Shown here piece after piece: positions 43,145-52,424 of a DNA stretch of 64,000 nucleotides. The translations under genes and the position numbers were made by a program. Numbering within the stretch: the stretch's first letter is position 1; each line of letters begins with the position of its first letter. Source of the DNA: Micrococcus porci (lineage in GTDB: Bacteria > Actinomycetota > Actinomycetes > Actinomycetales > Micrococcaceae); contig NZ_CP083691.1 in the NCBI RefSeq assembly GCF_020097155.1, positions 1,984,001-2,048,000 on the forward strand, given 5' to 3'. A model generated the notes under the pieces. That model was not told where the DNA came from. It saw only the letters and a list, made by a program, of their open reading frames with translations, and ran no database searches.

Positions 43145-44710
43145 TCAGCGGGCGGTCTCGTCCGTGGGGTCGCCCTCGGCCGGCTGCGGCATGACCACGG
43201 GGGCGCCGTCGCCGTCGACCTCGGTGCGGTCGCCGGACCACAGCGTGTGGAACGAGCCGTCACGGTCCGTGCGGCGGTAGGTGTGCGCCCCGAAGAAGTC
43301 GCGCTGACCCTGGATCAGGGCGGCGGGAAGCCGGTCGGCGCGCAGGCCGTCGTAGTAGGCCAGGGCGGAGGAGAACACCGGCACGGGCACCCCGGCGGCG
43401 ACGGCGGCGCCCACCACGCGGCGCCAGGCCGGCAGCGCCTCGGCCATGGCCTGGGCGAACTCGGGGGCGAACAGCAGGTTCAGGGGCTGACCCTCGGCAC
43501 GGGTGCCGGGCTCCGGGTGGCGCGACGTGTCCCGTCCGCCGAACGCCTTCATGATCACGTCGAGCAGGTCGGCGCGGATGATGCAGCCGTCGCGCCACAG
43601 GGACGCGATGGTGCCCAGGTCCAGGGCCCAGCCGTACTCGATGGCGGCGGCCGAGAGCATGTCCAGGCCCTGCGCGTAGGCCACGAGCTTGGAGGCGAAG
43701 AGGGCCTGGCGCACGTCCTCCACGAACGCGTCGCGGTCCTGCGGGGAGACGGCGGGCGCGGACTCGACGCCGGCGGCGAGCACCTCGCGCGCCGTGGCCC
43801 GGACCTCGGTCTGGGCGGAGAGGGAGCGGGCGAACACGGACTCGGCGATCGCCGCCACGGGCGAGCCCACGTCCAGTCCGGAGATCGCGGTCCAGCGGCC
43901 GGTGCCCTTCTGCCCCGCCTCGTCCACGATCACGTCGACGAGCGGCGCACCGGTGGCGGCGTCCACCTGCTGGAGCACCTCGGCGGTGATCTCGATCAGG
44001 TAGGAGGCCAGCTCGGTCTGGTTCCACGCGTCGAACACCTGGGCCTGCTCGGCGGGCTCGATCCCGGCCACGCGGCGCAGCAGGTCGAAGGCCTCGCCGA
44101 TGACCTCCATGTCCGCGTACTCGATGCCGTTGTGGACCATCTTCACGTAGTGCCCGGCGCCGTCGGTGCCGATCCACGCGCAGCACGGCTCTCCGTCGTA
44201 CGACGCGGCGATGTCCTCCAGCAGCGGGCCGAGGGCGGCGTACGACTCCTCCGGGCCGCCGGGCATGATGGCCGGCCCGTTGAGGGCGCCCTCCTCGCCG
44301 CCGGAGACGCCGACGCCCACGAAGTGCAGGCCCTTCTCGGCGAGGGCGGCCTCGCGGCGGCGGGTGTCCTCGTAGTGCGAGTTGCCGGCGTCGATCACGA
44401 TGTCGCCCTCGTCCAGCAGCGGGACGAGCTGGTCGATGACGGCGTCCACCGGAGCGCCGGCCTTGACCATGATCAGGACGCGGCGGGGGGAGGCCAGGGA
44501 GCCGACGAGCTCCTCCAGGGTCTCCGTCGCCACGAAGGAGCCCTCATGGCCGTGCTCCGCCACGAGGGCGTCGGTCTTCGCACGACTGCGGTTGTGCAGG
44601 GCCACGGTGTACCCGTGCCGGGCGAAGTTGCGCGCCAGATTGGCGCCCATCACGGCCAGGCCGGTGACACCGATGTCGGCGGTCCCCCGGACGGTGCTGG
44701 TCTCGGTCAT
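43145..44710 (-). CDS. gnd: 6-phosphogluconate dehydrogenase, decarboxylating
   Basis: This 521-residue enzyme converts 6-phosphogluconate to ribulose 5-phosphate with NADPH formation. Motifs include the nucleotide fold GVTGLAVMGANLARN, NRS (NADP-type), GVGVSGGEEGALNGPAIMPGG, YVKMVHNGIEYADMEVIGE with the catalytic Lys, and the C-terminal QGQRDFFGAHTY. It is somewhat longer than usual through an N-terminal and a C-terminal tail. GAGAAGGAG precedes the ATG. Confidence 0.95.
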   Translation of the reverse strand: MTETSTVRGTADIGVTGLAVMGANLARNFARHGYTVALHNRSRAKTDALVAEHGHEGSFVATETLEELVGSLASPRRVLIMVKAGAPVDAVIDQLVPLLDEGDIVIDAGNSHYEDTRRREAALAEKGLHFVGVGVSGGEEGALNGPAIMPGGPEESYAALGPLLEDIAASYDGEPCCAWIGTDGAGHYVKMVHNGIEYADMEVIGEAFDLLRRVAGIEPAEQAQVFDAWNQTELASYLIEITAEVLQQVDAATGAPLVDVIVDEAGQKGTGRWTAISGLDVGSPVAAIAESVFARSLSAQTEVRATAREVLAAGVESAPAVSPQDRDAFVEDVRQALFASKLVAYAQGLDMLSAAAIEYGWALDLGTIASLWRDGCIIRADLLDVIMKAFGGRDTSRHPEPGTRAEGQPLNLLFAPEFAQAMAEALPAWRRVVGAAVAAGVPVPVFSSALAYYDGLRADRLPAALIQGQRDFFGAHTYRRTDRDGSFHTLWSGDRTEVDGDGAPVVMPQPAEGDPTDETAR

Positions 44711-44770
44711 CGCGTCTGGTCTCCTTCTCGGAACGGGTCTCGGGACGTCTGCCCCAGCCTACGTCGGGCC

Positions 44771-45685
44771 TCAGTCGCCGACGGCGTCGCGCCCGCGCTG
44801 GACGATCAGCGGGTCCGGGACGCCCACGACGTCATGGTCCTTGCCCTCGTACTCGAACCGGGACAGGAAGTAGCGCATCGCGTTGAGGCGGGCGCGCTTC
44901 TTGTCGTTGGACTTGATGGAGATCCACGGGGCGTGGTCGGTGTCCGTGTGGAGGAACATGGCCTCCTTGGCCTCCGTGTACGCCTCCCAGCGGTCGAGGG
45001 ACTCCAGGTCCATCGGGGAGAGCTTCCACTGGCGCACCGGGTCGATCTGGCGGATCGCGAAGCGGGTGCGCTGCTCGGTCTGGGTCACGGAGAACCAGAA
45101 CTTGGTGAGGTGGACGCCGTCCTCGACGAGCATCTTCTCGAACACGGGCACCTGGCGCATGAACAGGTCGTACTGGTGGTCAGTGGAGAAGCCCATCACG
45201 CGCTCGACGCCGGACCGGTTGTACCAGGAGCGGTCGAACAGCACGATCTCCCCGGCGGTGGGGAAGTGCTGGATGTAGCGCTGGAAGTACCACTGGCCGA
45301 GCTCCCGCTCGGTGGGTTTGCTCAGGGCGACGGTGCGGGCGGTGCGCGGGTTCAGGTGCTCGGTGAAGCGCTTGATGGTGCCGCCCTTGCCGGCGGCGTC
45401 GCGGCCCTCGAAGACGATGATGTGGCGCTGGCCGGTGTCCTCGCCCCAGTACTGCAGCTTCAGCAGCTCGATCTGGAGGCGGTACTTCTCGATCTCGTAC
45501 TCCTCGCGGGAGAGGCGCTCCTCGTAGGGGTAGTCCTCCTTCCACGTCTCCACGGCGCGGCCCTGGGGGTCGATCAGGTCCGGGTCGTTGGTGTGGCCGT
45601 CGGAGACGGTGTAGCCGCCGTCGCGCAGATTGTCGATGAACTCGCGCAGGTTCTCTCGGGGGGCGTCGGGCTGCAGCAGCTCCAT
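44771..45685 (-). CDS. ppk2: Polyphosphate kinase 2
   Basis: This 304-residue PPK2-family kinase transfers phosphate between polyphosphate and nucleotides. It shows Walker A FEGRDAAGKGGTIKR, the lid/Walker B block FDRSWYNRSGVERVMGF, and RQIDPVRQWKLSPMDLES, with KSNDKKRARLNAMR at the C-terminus. These residues suit a class I PPK2 acting on nucleoside diphosphates. The start at 45685 follows AAGGAG; an upstream in-frame ATG has no ribosome site. Confidence 0.92.
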   Translation of the reverse strand: MELLQPDAPRENLREFIDNLRDGGYTVSDGHTNDPDLIDPQGRAVETWKEDYPYEERLSREEYEIEKYRLQIELLKLQYWGEDTGQRHIIVFEGRDAAGKGGTIKRFTEHLNPRTARTVALSKPTERELGQWYFQRYIQHFPTAGEIVLFDRSWYNRSGVERVMGFSTDHQYDLFMRQVPVFEKMLVEDGVHLTKFWFSVTQTEQRTRFAIRQIDPVRQWKLSPMDLESLDRWEAYTEAKEAMFLHTDTDHAPWISIKSNDKKRARLNAMRYFLSRFEYEGKDHDVVGVPDPLIVQRGRDAVGD

Positions 45686-45832
45686 GGCGGACTCCTTCAC
45701 GTGGCGGGACGGACGGGGCACGACGACGCCGCGCGCCGCGGCCCCCTGCTCGCCCCATTATGGCGGTCGGCCCCCGCCCGGGACGGGCCACGGCGGTCCG
45801 CACGGGTGAACAGCCGGTGAACGCGCGCGGGC

Positions 45833-46345
45833 TCACTCGAAACGCGGCACGGGGCGGTCCGGGTGCCGGTAGGCCTCACGCATGTGGTCGGAGGTGAGGA
45901 TGTCCCCCACCCCGATCATCAGCAGGGAGAACACGATCTGTTCGGTGACCATCCACACGGGGTACAGGCCCGGGACGGCCGCGAGGACCAGGGTGATCAC
46001 GGGGAAGACCTGGGCGAACAGGCGCAGGCGCTGGTAGGCCCAGCGCCAGCCGGCCGCGGCCCGGAGGGCGAAGTAGAAGAAGTAGAAGAGGGTGGCCGTC
46101 ATGCCCAGCACCACCACGGCGCGCATCCAGGCGCTCATGGCCACCGGGTGGCCCTGCACGGTGAGCCAGACCGCGATCCCGACGGCGGCCGCTCCGATGA
46201 CGAGTTCGGCCGTCAGGATCCAGGTGATCCACCGGAAGTCCCGCCTGGTGCGCGGGTGGTGCAGCGCCGCAGGGGCGATGCGCAGGTGCGCCTGGCGGCC
46301 TCCGGCGATCCGGTCGATGCGGCGCATCAGCTGTTCGAGTTCCAC
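45833..46345 (-). CDS. Hypothetical membrane protein, 170 aa
   Basis: This protein has four predicted membrane helices (residues about 35-60, 68-93, 101-120 and 125-145) after a hydrophilic N-terminus (VELEQLMRRIDRIAGGRQAHL) and ends in a short charged tail. I do not recognise the family. The GTG at 46345 is chosen because TACACT ends 6 nt upstream with no Shine-Dalgarno, the leaderless pattern. It diverges from the Nudix gene with only 49 bp between start codons. Confidence 0.72.
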   Translation of the reverse strand: MELEQLMRRIDRIAGGRQAHLRIAPAALHHPRTRRDFRWITWILTAELVIGAAAVGIAVWLTVQGHPVAMSAWMRAVVVLGMTATLFYFFYFALRAAAGWRWAYQRLRLFAQVFPVITLVLAAVPGLYPVWMVTEQIVFSLLMIGVGDILTSDHMREAYRHPDRPVPRFE

Positions 46346-46351
46346 GGGCGC

Positions 46352-46357
46352 AGTGTA
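46352..46357 (-). promoter_or_regulatory. -10 box TACACT, leaderless
   Basis: Minus-strand TACACT ends 6 nt before the GTG at 46345. Confidence 0.45.
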
Positions 46358-46394
46358 GGTCCGCCGCCGGGGCGGAGGGTGTTTGGGTGGGTCC

Positions 46395-46883
46395 ATGGCC
46401 GCACCCGACTTCGTCCTGTCCCTGCGCGAGCATGTGGGGCACGCTCCGCTCTGGCTCTCCGGCGTGAAGGCGGTGGCGCTGCGTGCCGGGGACCGCGAGG
46501 TGCTCCTGGTCCGCCGAGCGGACGACGGCCGCTGGACCCTGCCGGCGGGCATCCTCGAGCCGGGTGAGGAGCCCGCGGACGCCGCCGTGCGCGAGGTCGC
46601 CGAGGAGACGGGGGTGCGCTGTGCTCCGCGGCGGCTGGCCGGCGTCGGGACGACGGCCGGGGCCGTCTACCCCAACGGGGACCGCGCCCGCTACCTGGAC
46701 GTGGTCCTCGTGCTGGACGAGACGGGCGGCCACGCCCACGTGGCGGACGACGAGAACCTCGAGGTCGGCTGGTTCTCCGTGGACGGCCTGTCGGACCTGC
46801 CGCCGCTGCACGCCCGCGCGCTCTCCTGGGCGCTCGAGGACGGACCCGCGCGCTTCGTCGCGGGCGGGGACGTCCTGCCCTGA
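46395..46883 (+). CDS. Nudix hydrolase
   Basis: This 162-residue protein has a complete Nudix box, GILEPGEEPADAAVREVAEETGV, with the metal-binding REVAEE. Upstream it has GVKAVALRAG..VLLVRRADDGRWTLP, typical of ADP-ribose or nucleotide pyrophosphatases of this group. The substrate is not readable. The ATG at 46395 is preferred over a TTG four codons upstream. Confidence 0.88.
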   Translation: MAAPDFVLSLREHVGHAPLWLSGVKAVALRAGDREVLLVRRADDGRWTLPAGILEPGEEPADAAVREVAEETGVRCAPRRLAGVGTTAGAVYPNGDRARYLDVVLVLDETGGHAHVADDENLEVGWFSVDGLSDLPPLHARALSWALEDGPARFVAGGDVLP

Positions 46884-46911
46884 GCCCGGGCGCGGGCCGG
46901 GCCGGGGCTCC

Positions 46912-47436
46912 TCAGTCCGCCGCGGGCCGGGCCGCCCCGGGCCGGCGGGCGCCGATCAGCGCGTCGACGGCGTCGACCGCCGCGCGGGCCGTGCCGGCGT
47001 CCACGAACTGTGCGACGGCGTCGGCGTAGCGAGGGTGGCCCGGCAGCTTGAGGCCGACGCTCGCACCGTCCGTGGCGGGGAGGATCCAGAGGCGGGCGGC
47101 GGGGTCGGCCGCGGTCTCGTCGGCGGCGTCCTGCTCCTCGAACTCGCGGTCGTAGCCCGCCCACTCCACCCCCGGGCGCTCGGTGTCCGCGCCGTCCATC
47201 AGGTCCGCCCCGCCCATGCGCAGGTAGGTGACGGACTGCAGGAGCCGGTCCAGGGTGCGGGCCGTGGTCCGGCCGGCCAGCTCGTCCTGGAACAGAGCCA
47301 GCACGTGCCAGCCTGCGGCGTCCTGGAGGAACAGCATGGTCTGTTCGGCCTCGCCGCCGGTGATCACGGCCAGGTGACGGGGGCCGGCGTCGGAGGGGGC
47401 GGGCAGCTTCCAGAAGCCGTGGGGCGTCGCGGGCAT
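46912..47436 (-). CDS. Conserved hypothetical protein, 174 aa
   Basis: I do not recognise this protein. It is soluble and acidic, with no signal peptide. Visible features are a beta-rich N-terminal half (RHLAVITGGEAEQTMLFLQDAAGWHVLALFQ) and a C-terminal helical region ending in a basic Ala/Pro tail. GGAGGAG lies before the ATG at 47436, which supports it as a real gene. It stands alone between the convergent Nudix gene and a divergent lysozyme-like gene. Confidence 0.65.
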   Translation of the reverse strand: MPATPHGFWKLPAPSDAGPRHLAVITGGEAEQTMLFLQDAAGWHVLALFQDELAGRTTARTLDRLLQSVTYLRMGGADLMDGADTERPGVEWAGYDREFEEQDAADETAADPAARLWILPATDGASVGLKLPGHPRYADAVAQFVDAGTARAAVDAVDALIGARRPGAARPAAD

Positions 47437-47565
47437 GGGCTCCTCCTGCAGGGCCGGTGGGGTCGGGGGCGGGCGCCGGGAGGCGCCCCGCGGGCCGTCC
47501 CACCCTACGCCCCGGCGGGCCCCGCACGCCTGGCCCTTCGCCGCAGACTCGGGCACGCTGGCCGG

Positions 47566-48078
47566 ATGGATCCCGTGACCGTGCTCTCCGCCTCCCTCGC
47601 CCACCCCGAAGCGATCGTCGCCGCCGCCGGACGGGCGCGGGTGCCCGTGTCGGTGGCCGCGGCCCTGGCCGAGCTGGAGTCGGGCGGCCGCAACGTGTTC
47701 GGCAACGACGTCGGCGGCGTGTTCTCCTCCCCCGGCGCCCCGGACGTCGAGGTGACGCCGGAGCGCGTCGCCGAGCTCCGCCGGCGAGTGGCGGACGGCG
47801 AGCGCTCCAACGGCGTGGGCCCGGCGCAGATCACCTGGCCGCCCCTCTTCGACCGCGCCGACGCCGAGGGCCTGGACCTCGCCGACCCCGAGGACAACAT
47901 GACGCTCGGCCTGAGCCTGTTGCGGGACAGCGCCCGCGGGGACTTCTCCGTGGCCGGCCTCGAGCGGGCGGGCACGCTCTACAACGCGGGCACGCTTGCG
48001 GGCGGCGTCACCGACTACGGGCGCCGCCTGGCCGCGGCCGCGGCGGCCTGGGAGAGGCGCCTCACCGCACGGGGCTGA
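47566..48078 (+). CDS. Lysozyme-like/transglycosylase-fold protein, no signal peptide
   Basis: This 170-residue protein contains a lysozyme-superfamily pattern: AAALAELESGGRNVFGND with the candidate catalytic Glu, GPAQITWPPLF, and LGLSLLRD..LYNAG. This is the layout of soluble lytic transglycosylase or goose-type lysozyme domains. There is no signal peptide or membrane anchor, unlike ordinary cell-wall lytic enzymes, so it may be a phage-derived or intracellular form. A CACGCT box 6 nt upstream suggests a leaderless start. Confidence 0.6.
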   Translation: MDPVTVLSASLAHPEAIVAAAGRARVPVSVAAALAELESGGRNVFGNDVGGVFSSPGAPDVEVTPERVAELRRRVADGERSNGVGPAQITWPPLFDRADAEGLDLADPEDNMTLGLSLLRDSARGDFSVAGLERAGTLYNAGTLAGGVTDYGRRLAAAAAAWERRLTARG

Positions 48079-48152
48079 CCCTGAGGACCCGCGCCCGCGC
48101 GCGGGACACGGATCGGTGAGACGCCCGGGACGAGCGCCACCGGCCGCCTCGA

Positions 48153-48158
48153 TATGCT
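48153..48158 (+). promoter_or_regulatory. -10 box TATGCT for lipoprotein gene
   Basis: TATGCT lies 63 nt before the ATG at 48222. Confidence 0.38.
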
Positions 48159-48221
48159 GGGCCTGTGTCTGGCGGCGACGTCGGACGTCCCGGCCGCCCA
48201 CCTCATTCCCTGGAGAACCCC

Positions 48222-49604
48222 ATGCCTCGACTGCACAGTGCCCACGACACCGCCGACAACGCCCCCGGCGCCCGTGCGCTGAGCGGCGTCGGCGCCGCCC
48301 GCCATCGGGCGCTGCGGCCCGCCGCCGTCCTGTTCACCGCGGGCCTGTTGCTCACCGGCTGCGCGGGCCCGGACGGCGCGCCGGCCGGAGGCTCCCCGGA
48401 GGCCGGTGCGTCCACCACCGAGGACGCGGGGGCCTCGAGCGGCACGGCCGGCGGGTCCGCCGGAGGCCAGTCGGGCGCGTCGGAGAGCCGGGCCGAGGGC
48501 TCGCCCCCCGTGGATCCGGCCGACTTCCCGGCGTCCAACACCACCAAGCTGACCCGCGTGGAGACCATCAAGGACCCCGGCCTGACGCCGAAGTCCATCG
48601 TCTCCAATCAGCACGGGCTCGCGATCGCCAACAACATGATGTACCGGCACAACGTCATGCTCTTCGACACCCGGAGCCGCGAGGTCGTCCAGACGCTCGA
48701 GGACACCGTGGACACGGACGCCATGGGCATCGACGGCCTGTCCGGCGTGGTCAACGGCTCGCCGGTGGAGGCCGCGTGGACCCAGGACGGCAGGTACGCC
48801 TACGTCTCCAACTACCAGCTGACCGGCGGCGAGGGCACCGGCGTCAAGCCGGATGACAACTGCACCGCCGGCTCGGCGATCTCCCCCTCCCTCGTGTACC
48901 GGTACTCGGTGGAGGAGAAGAAGTGGGACGCCGCCTACCGCGTCGGCCGGGTGCCCAAGTACCTGGCCCTGTCCCCGGACGACTCCCGCCTGCTGGTCAG
49001 CAACTGGTGCGACGCGACCCTGTCCGTCCTCGACGCCGAGACCGGGGAGCTCCAGCACACCATCCCCCTGGACACCATGCCCCGCGGCATCGTGGTACTG
49101 CCGGACAACAAGACCGCCTACGTCGTCGCCATGTGGGCGGACAAGCTCTACCGCGTGGACCTCGACGCCGGCACCGCCGAGCTGGTCATGAACACCGGCC
49201 CCCAGCCGCGCCACCTCTCCCTGTCCCCGGACGGGAAGACGCTGTACATGACGGTGGCCGGCGCCGACCGGATCGTGAAGCTCGACGCCGCCACCGGCAA
49301 GGTCCTCGCCAGCGCCTCCGCCGGCGATGAGCCGCGCTCCATGGACGTCTCCAGGGACGGCACCGCGCTGTACGTCGTCAACTACGAGGCGTCCACGCTG
49401 ACCAAGATCGACGCCGAGACCCTCGAGATCCTCGACACGGCTCCGGCCGGCGAGAACACCGTCGGCGTCACCTACGACGACCCCACCGGGCAGGTCTGGG
49501 TGGCCAACTACGGTGGCACCGTCGACGTCTACGACGACACCGACGGCGTGGGCCCGGGCGCCGCCGGCTCCGCGCAGCCCACCGCCGACGCCCCGGGGGA
49601 CTGA
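48222..49604 (+). CDS. Beta-propeller lipoprotein, YncE-like
   Basis: This 460-residue secreted lipoprotein has a signal segment ending in the lipobox LLLTGC with Cys47 as the lipidation site. A Ser/Gly/Ala-rich spacer follows (about 50-110). Then come repeated blades of the form (V/A)xxxPDxxxLLVSNWxDxTLSVLDAETGEL that match YVTN/NHL-type seven-bladed propellers such as YncE. Such proteins bind ligands or DNA outside the membrane; the ligand here is unknown. GGAGA precedes the start. Confidence 0.85.
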   Translation: MPRLHSAHDTADNAPGARALSGVGAARHRALRPAAVLFTAGLLLTGCAGPDGAPAGGSPEAGASTTEDAGASSGTAGGSAGGQSGASESRAEGSPPVDPADFPASNTTKLTRVETIKDPGLTPKSIVSNQHGLAIANNMMYRHNVMLFDTRSREVVQTLEDTVDTDAMGIDGLSGVVNGSPVEAAWTQDGRYAYVSNYQLTGGEGTGVKPDDNCTAGSAISPSLVYRYSVEEKKWDAAYRVGRVPKYLALSPDDSRLLVSNWCDATLSVLDAETGELQHTIPLDTMPRGIVVLPDNKTAYVVAMWADKLYRVDLDAGTAELVMNTGPQPRHLSLSPDGKTLYMTVAGADRIVKLDAATGKVLASASAGDEPRSMDVSRDGTALYVVNYEASTLTKIDAETLEILDTAPAGENTVGVTYDDPTGQVWVANYGGTVDVYDDTDGVGPGAAGSAQPTADAPGD

Positions 49605-49653
49605 CCTCGCACCGGCCGGCCCCGCGGGCCGGCCGGTCGCCGCTCCGGGCGGC

Positions 49654-50013
49654 TCAGAGGGCCAGGTTCACGAGCAGCACGTAGGCGAGCGTGCCCGCTC
49701 CGATGGACAGCAGGGTGCGCCGCCCGCCGAGCAGGTGCACGAGCACCGTCACGGCGCCCGCCGCGAGCGTGCAGCCGACGCGCGGCCAGTCCACCGGGTC
49801 GCCGGGGGCGAGGGCCGCGGAGTCGAGGACCATCACCACGGCGAGGATCGTCAGGATCCCGGCGGGCATCCACACCGCCAGGCGCGCCACGAGCCGGGAC
49901 TCGCGCAGCGGGCGCAGCAGGACGAACGGCAGGGCCCGCAGCAGGAAGGTCACGCCGCCGGCCACGAGCGCGGCGGCCACGATGTACCCGGGGTGCACGA
50001 CGCCGTCGATCAT
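49654..50013 (-). CDS. azlD: AzlD-family branched-chain amino acid exporter subunit
   Basis: This 119-residue small membrane protein has four helices and contains FLLRALPFVLLRPLRES, typical of AzlD. It works with AzlC to export branched-chain amino acids or analogues. It is translationally coupled to azlC by an ATGA overlap at 50010-50013. Confidence 0.88.
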   Translation of the reverse strand: MIDGVVHPGYIVAAALVAGGVTFLLRALPFVLLRPLRESRLVARLAVWMPAGILTILAVVMVLDSAALAPGDPVDWPRVGCTLAAGAVTVLVHLLGGRRTLLSIGAGTLAYVLLVNLAL

Positions 50014-50837
50014 CGGCCCGCCTCCGCGTCCACCGTCGTCAGCTCGGCCGCCTCAGCGGCTCCGGGGGAGGTGGCACCGAGCTCCTTGACCGCCGGCAGC
50101 GGGAGGCGCGCCCCGCGCTCGGCCGCGACGTGCGCCGCCATCAGGGCCGCCACGAACCCGAGGAACGAGGCGACCAGCAGCGCGCTCGGCGCGACGACGA
50201 GCCCCACCCCGACGGCGGCCGCGGCGGCGAGCACGAGCAGGACGTGGCGGCGGGTGCGCGCGGCGTCGAGGGCGAGGACGATGAACAGGGCGGTGAGGGC
50301 GAACTCGAGGCCCTCCACCGGTGCCGGCAGCAGCCCGGCCGCCACGACGCCCACAAGACCGCCGACCACCCAGTACAGGTGGAGGCTGACCTGGGTGGCG
50401 AGCAGCCGCGGGGCGGTCCAGCCACGCGGATGGGCGGCGGTGATGGCGTAGGCCTCGTCGATGAGCCCGCCCATCGAGTACAGCCGGGCCAGCGGGTTCC
50501 GCACCACGCGCAGCGGGAAGCCGAACGCGTAGAACACGTGCCGGAAGTTCAGCAGGAACACGGTCACGGCGATCCCCGCCAGGGACGTCCCCGCGGCCAG
50601 CAGGCTCACCAGCAGCAGCTCCACCGAGCCGGCGAACACCACCACGGACAGCAGCGGGGCGGCCCACCCGGGGAGTCCGGCCTGCACCACGAGCATCCCG
50701 AAGGCCACGCCCAGCGGGAACAGCCCCAGTCCGGCCGGTCCCGACAGGCGGACCCCCTCGGCGACCTCCGCACGGCGGGTCGGCAGGGCGTCCGGCACGC
50801 CGGACGCCGCGGGCGACGGCGGTGTGATCTCAGTCAT
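50010..50837 (-). CDS. azlC: AzlC-family branched-chain amino acid exporter subunit
   Basis: This 275-residue membrane protein has about eight helices. The family core is visible: PLGVAFGMLVVQAGL, FAGSVELLLVSLLAAG, FLLNFRHVFYAFGFP and LIDEAYAIT. It pairs with AzlD. The long acidic C-terminal tail (GATSPGAAEAAELTTVDAEAGR) is outside the family core. Confidence 0.9.
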   Translation of the reverse strand: MTEITPPSPAASGVPDALPTRRAEVAEGVRLSGPAGLGLFPLGVAFGMLVVQAGLPGWAAPLLSVVVFAGSVELLLVSLLAAGTSLAGIAVTVFLLNFRHVFYAFGFPLRVVRNPLARLYSMGGLIDEAYAITAAHPRGWTAPRLLATQVSLHLYWVVGGLVGVVAAGLLPAPVEGLEFALTALFIVLALDAARTRRHVLLVLAAAAAVGVGLVVAPSALLVASFLGFVAALMAAHVAAERGARLPLPAVKELGATSPGAAEAAELTTVDAEAGR

Positions 50838-51110
50838 GGTCGGGCCAGGGTGCCACAGTCCATGCGCCCCGTCCGCCGCGACGACGCAGGGTGACGGGAC
50901 GGCGCGGTGCGGAAGAGGACCCCCACAGCCCTCTCACGGTGAATGCGGGGCGGTTTTCCACGGGTTACCGTTGTCCATGACGTCCGGGCGCTCCGCGGCG
51001 CGCCGTCGGACCTCGACCGGACGTGCCGCGCCATTCCGGACCCCTCCGATCCGACCGCCGAGGGGCCCTCCTGCGTCCGAACCCGGCCCGCTGACCAGGA
51101 GTATCACCGC
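50838..51110. other. Divergent intergenic region azlC / NlpC-P60
   Basis: No gene is seen. A TACCGT hexamer at 50966-50971 could be the -10 box for the NlpC/P60 gene. I looked for a c-di-AMP riboswitch, which sometimes precedes such genes in actinobacteria, and did not find its conserved core. Confidence 0.4.
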
Positions 51111-52226
51111 ATGGAACACATCTCAGGACGCCCGCTCACCCGCCGCGGCACGCTGCTGGGGCTCGGCGGCGCCGGGGTCGCCGGGGCGCTGGGCCTGACG
51201 GGCTGCTCCTCCGCGCAGACGACCTCCGCTCCGCAGACCTCGGCGTCTCCGTCGTCCTCCCCCGTCGCGGCGACGGGGATCGAGGACCTCGCCGTGGGCC
51301 AGGACGCCGTGGTGCGCGCGTCGCTGACGACCGCCTGGCTCAAGCCCGACGTGGACCGTGGCTGGACGGACGAGCCCGTCACCCAGGCCGACCCCCGGCC
51401 TGACGAGTGGCTCCCCCGCATGGACGACACCCTGCAGCGGGGGCTGCTCGGCCGCAGCGACACCCAGGCGGCCCTCGGCTCCCGCGTCACCGTGCGCGAG
51501 CTCTCCGGGGACTGGGCGAGGGTCAGCTTCCTGGACCAGGCCGCGCCGAACGACTTCGGCCACCAGACCAGCTGGGTGCCGCGCGCCCACGTCGTGCGCG
51601 ATCTCGGCTTCCTCTCCGCCCAGCAGGCCGACGGGGCCCCGATCATGCGCGTGACCGCGCACAGCACCGGGGTATACGAGGGCGAGGACATGGAGAAGAC
51701 CCTCGTGGTCGTCCCCCTCGGGACGCGCCTGCCGCTGCTGGAGGAGGGCGACGAGGCCTCGAAGGTCCTGCTGCCGGACGAGCGGGAGGGTTGGATCGCC
51801 GCCGCGGACACGGCCGTGGGCGAGCCCGCCCTCGGCACGGCCGAGCAGGTCTTCGAGACCGCGCGCTCCTTCGAGGGCACGCCGTACCTATGGGGTGGCA
51901 TGAGCCGGTTCGGCATCGACTGCTCCGGCTTCACCTACACGGTGCTGCGCGCGCACGGCATCCTGCTGCCCCGCGATTCCGGTCCTCAGCTCTACGACTC
52001 GGGACTTCCCAGGGTGGCCGCCGACGACCTCACCCCGGGCGACCTGCTGTTCTACTCGCACGTGCCCGGGGGCCGGCGGATCCGCCACGTCGCCCTGTAC
52101 CTCGGCAAGGGGCGCGGCATCAACGCCCCCTTCGTGGGGCGCCCGGTCACCGTCGAGACGCTGGAGCAGCTCAACGCGAAACACGACTACGCCGGCGCGG
52201 TGCGCCCCCGGTACGCCCAGGCCTGA
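51111..52226 (+). CDS. NlpC/P60 peptidoglycan hydrolase lipoprotein with SH3 region
   Basis: This 371-residue exported enzyme has a twin-arginine signal (LTRRGTLLGLGG) and a lipobox LTGC at Cys32, suggesting a Tat-exported lipoprotein. A middle region (about 90-250) has two SH3-like repeats (RVTVRELSGDWARV, ..LPLLEEGDEASKVLL). The NlpC/P60 catalytic domain (about 255-371) has Cys271 in GIDCSGF and His326 in IRHVALY. It cleaves peptide stems in the cell wall. AGGAG lies 10 nt before the ATG. Confidence 0.9.
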   Translation: MEHISGRPLTRRGTLLGLGGAGVAGALGLTGCSSAQTTSAPQTSASPSSSPVAATGIEDLAVGQDAVVRASLTTAWLKPDVDRGWTDEPVTQADPRPDEWLPRMDDTLQRGLLGRSDTQAALGSRVTVRELSGDWARVSFLDQAAPNDFGHQTSWVPRAHVVRDLGFLSAQQADGAPIMRVTAHSTGVYEGEDMEKTLVVVPLGTRLPLLEEGDEASKVLLPDEREGWIAAADTAVGEPALGTAEQVFETARSFEGTPYLWGGMSRFGIDCSGFTYTVLRAHGILLPRDSGPQLYDSGLPRVAADDLTPGDLLFYSHVPGGRRIRHVALYLGKGRGINAPFVGRPVTVETLEQLNAKHDYAGAVRPRYAQA

Positions 52227-52264
52227 CCGCCCCACGGGCCGGTGTTCCCTCGAGGTCGGACGAC

Positions 52265-52303
52265 GACGGCCCCGGGACCACATCGTGTGGTCCCGGGGCC
52301 GTC
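52265..52303. terminator. Bidirectional terminator hairpin
   Basis: A perfect 18-bp stem (GACGGCCCCGGGACCACA) with loop TCG lies between the NlpC/P60 gene and the convergent tRNA-Val. Confidence 0.75.
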
Positions 52304-52311
52304 GCCCACGG

Positions 52312-52385
52312 TGGACCCAGAGGGATTCGAACCCCCGACCTGCTCGGTGTAAACGAGACGCTCTGACCGGCTGAGCTATGGGTCC
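52312..52385 (-). tRNA. tRNA-Val (anticodon TAC)
   Basis: The minus-strand cloverleaf has acceptor GGACCCA/TGGGTCC, anticodon loop TTTACAC giving TAC, and T-arm GGGGTTCGAATCCC. The discriminator is A, and CCA is not encoded. Confidence 0.95.
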
Positions 52386-52424
52386 CGGCCGCACCGTCCG
52401 GACCGCGGACGGCACCCGCCCAGC

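Noticed and set aside
50838..51110. c-di-AMP riboswitch upstream of the NlpC/P60 gene
   Set aside because: The conserved core sequences were not found in the region.
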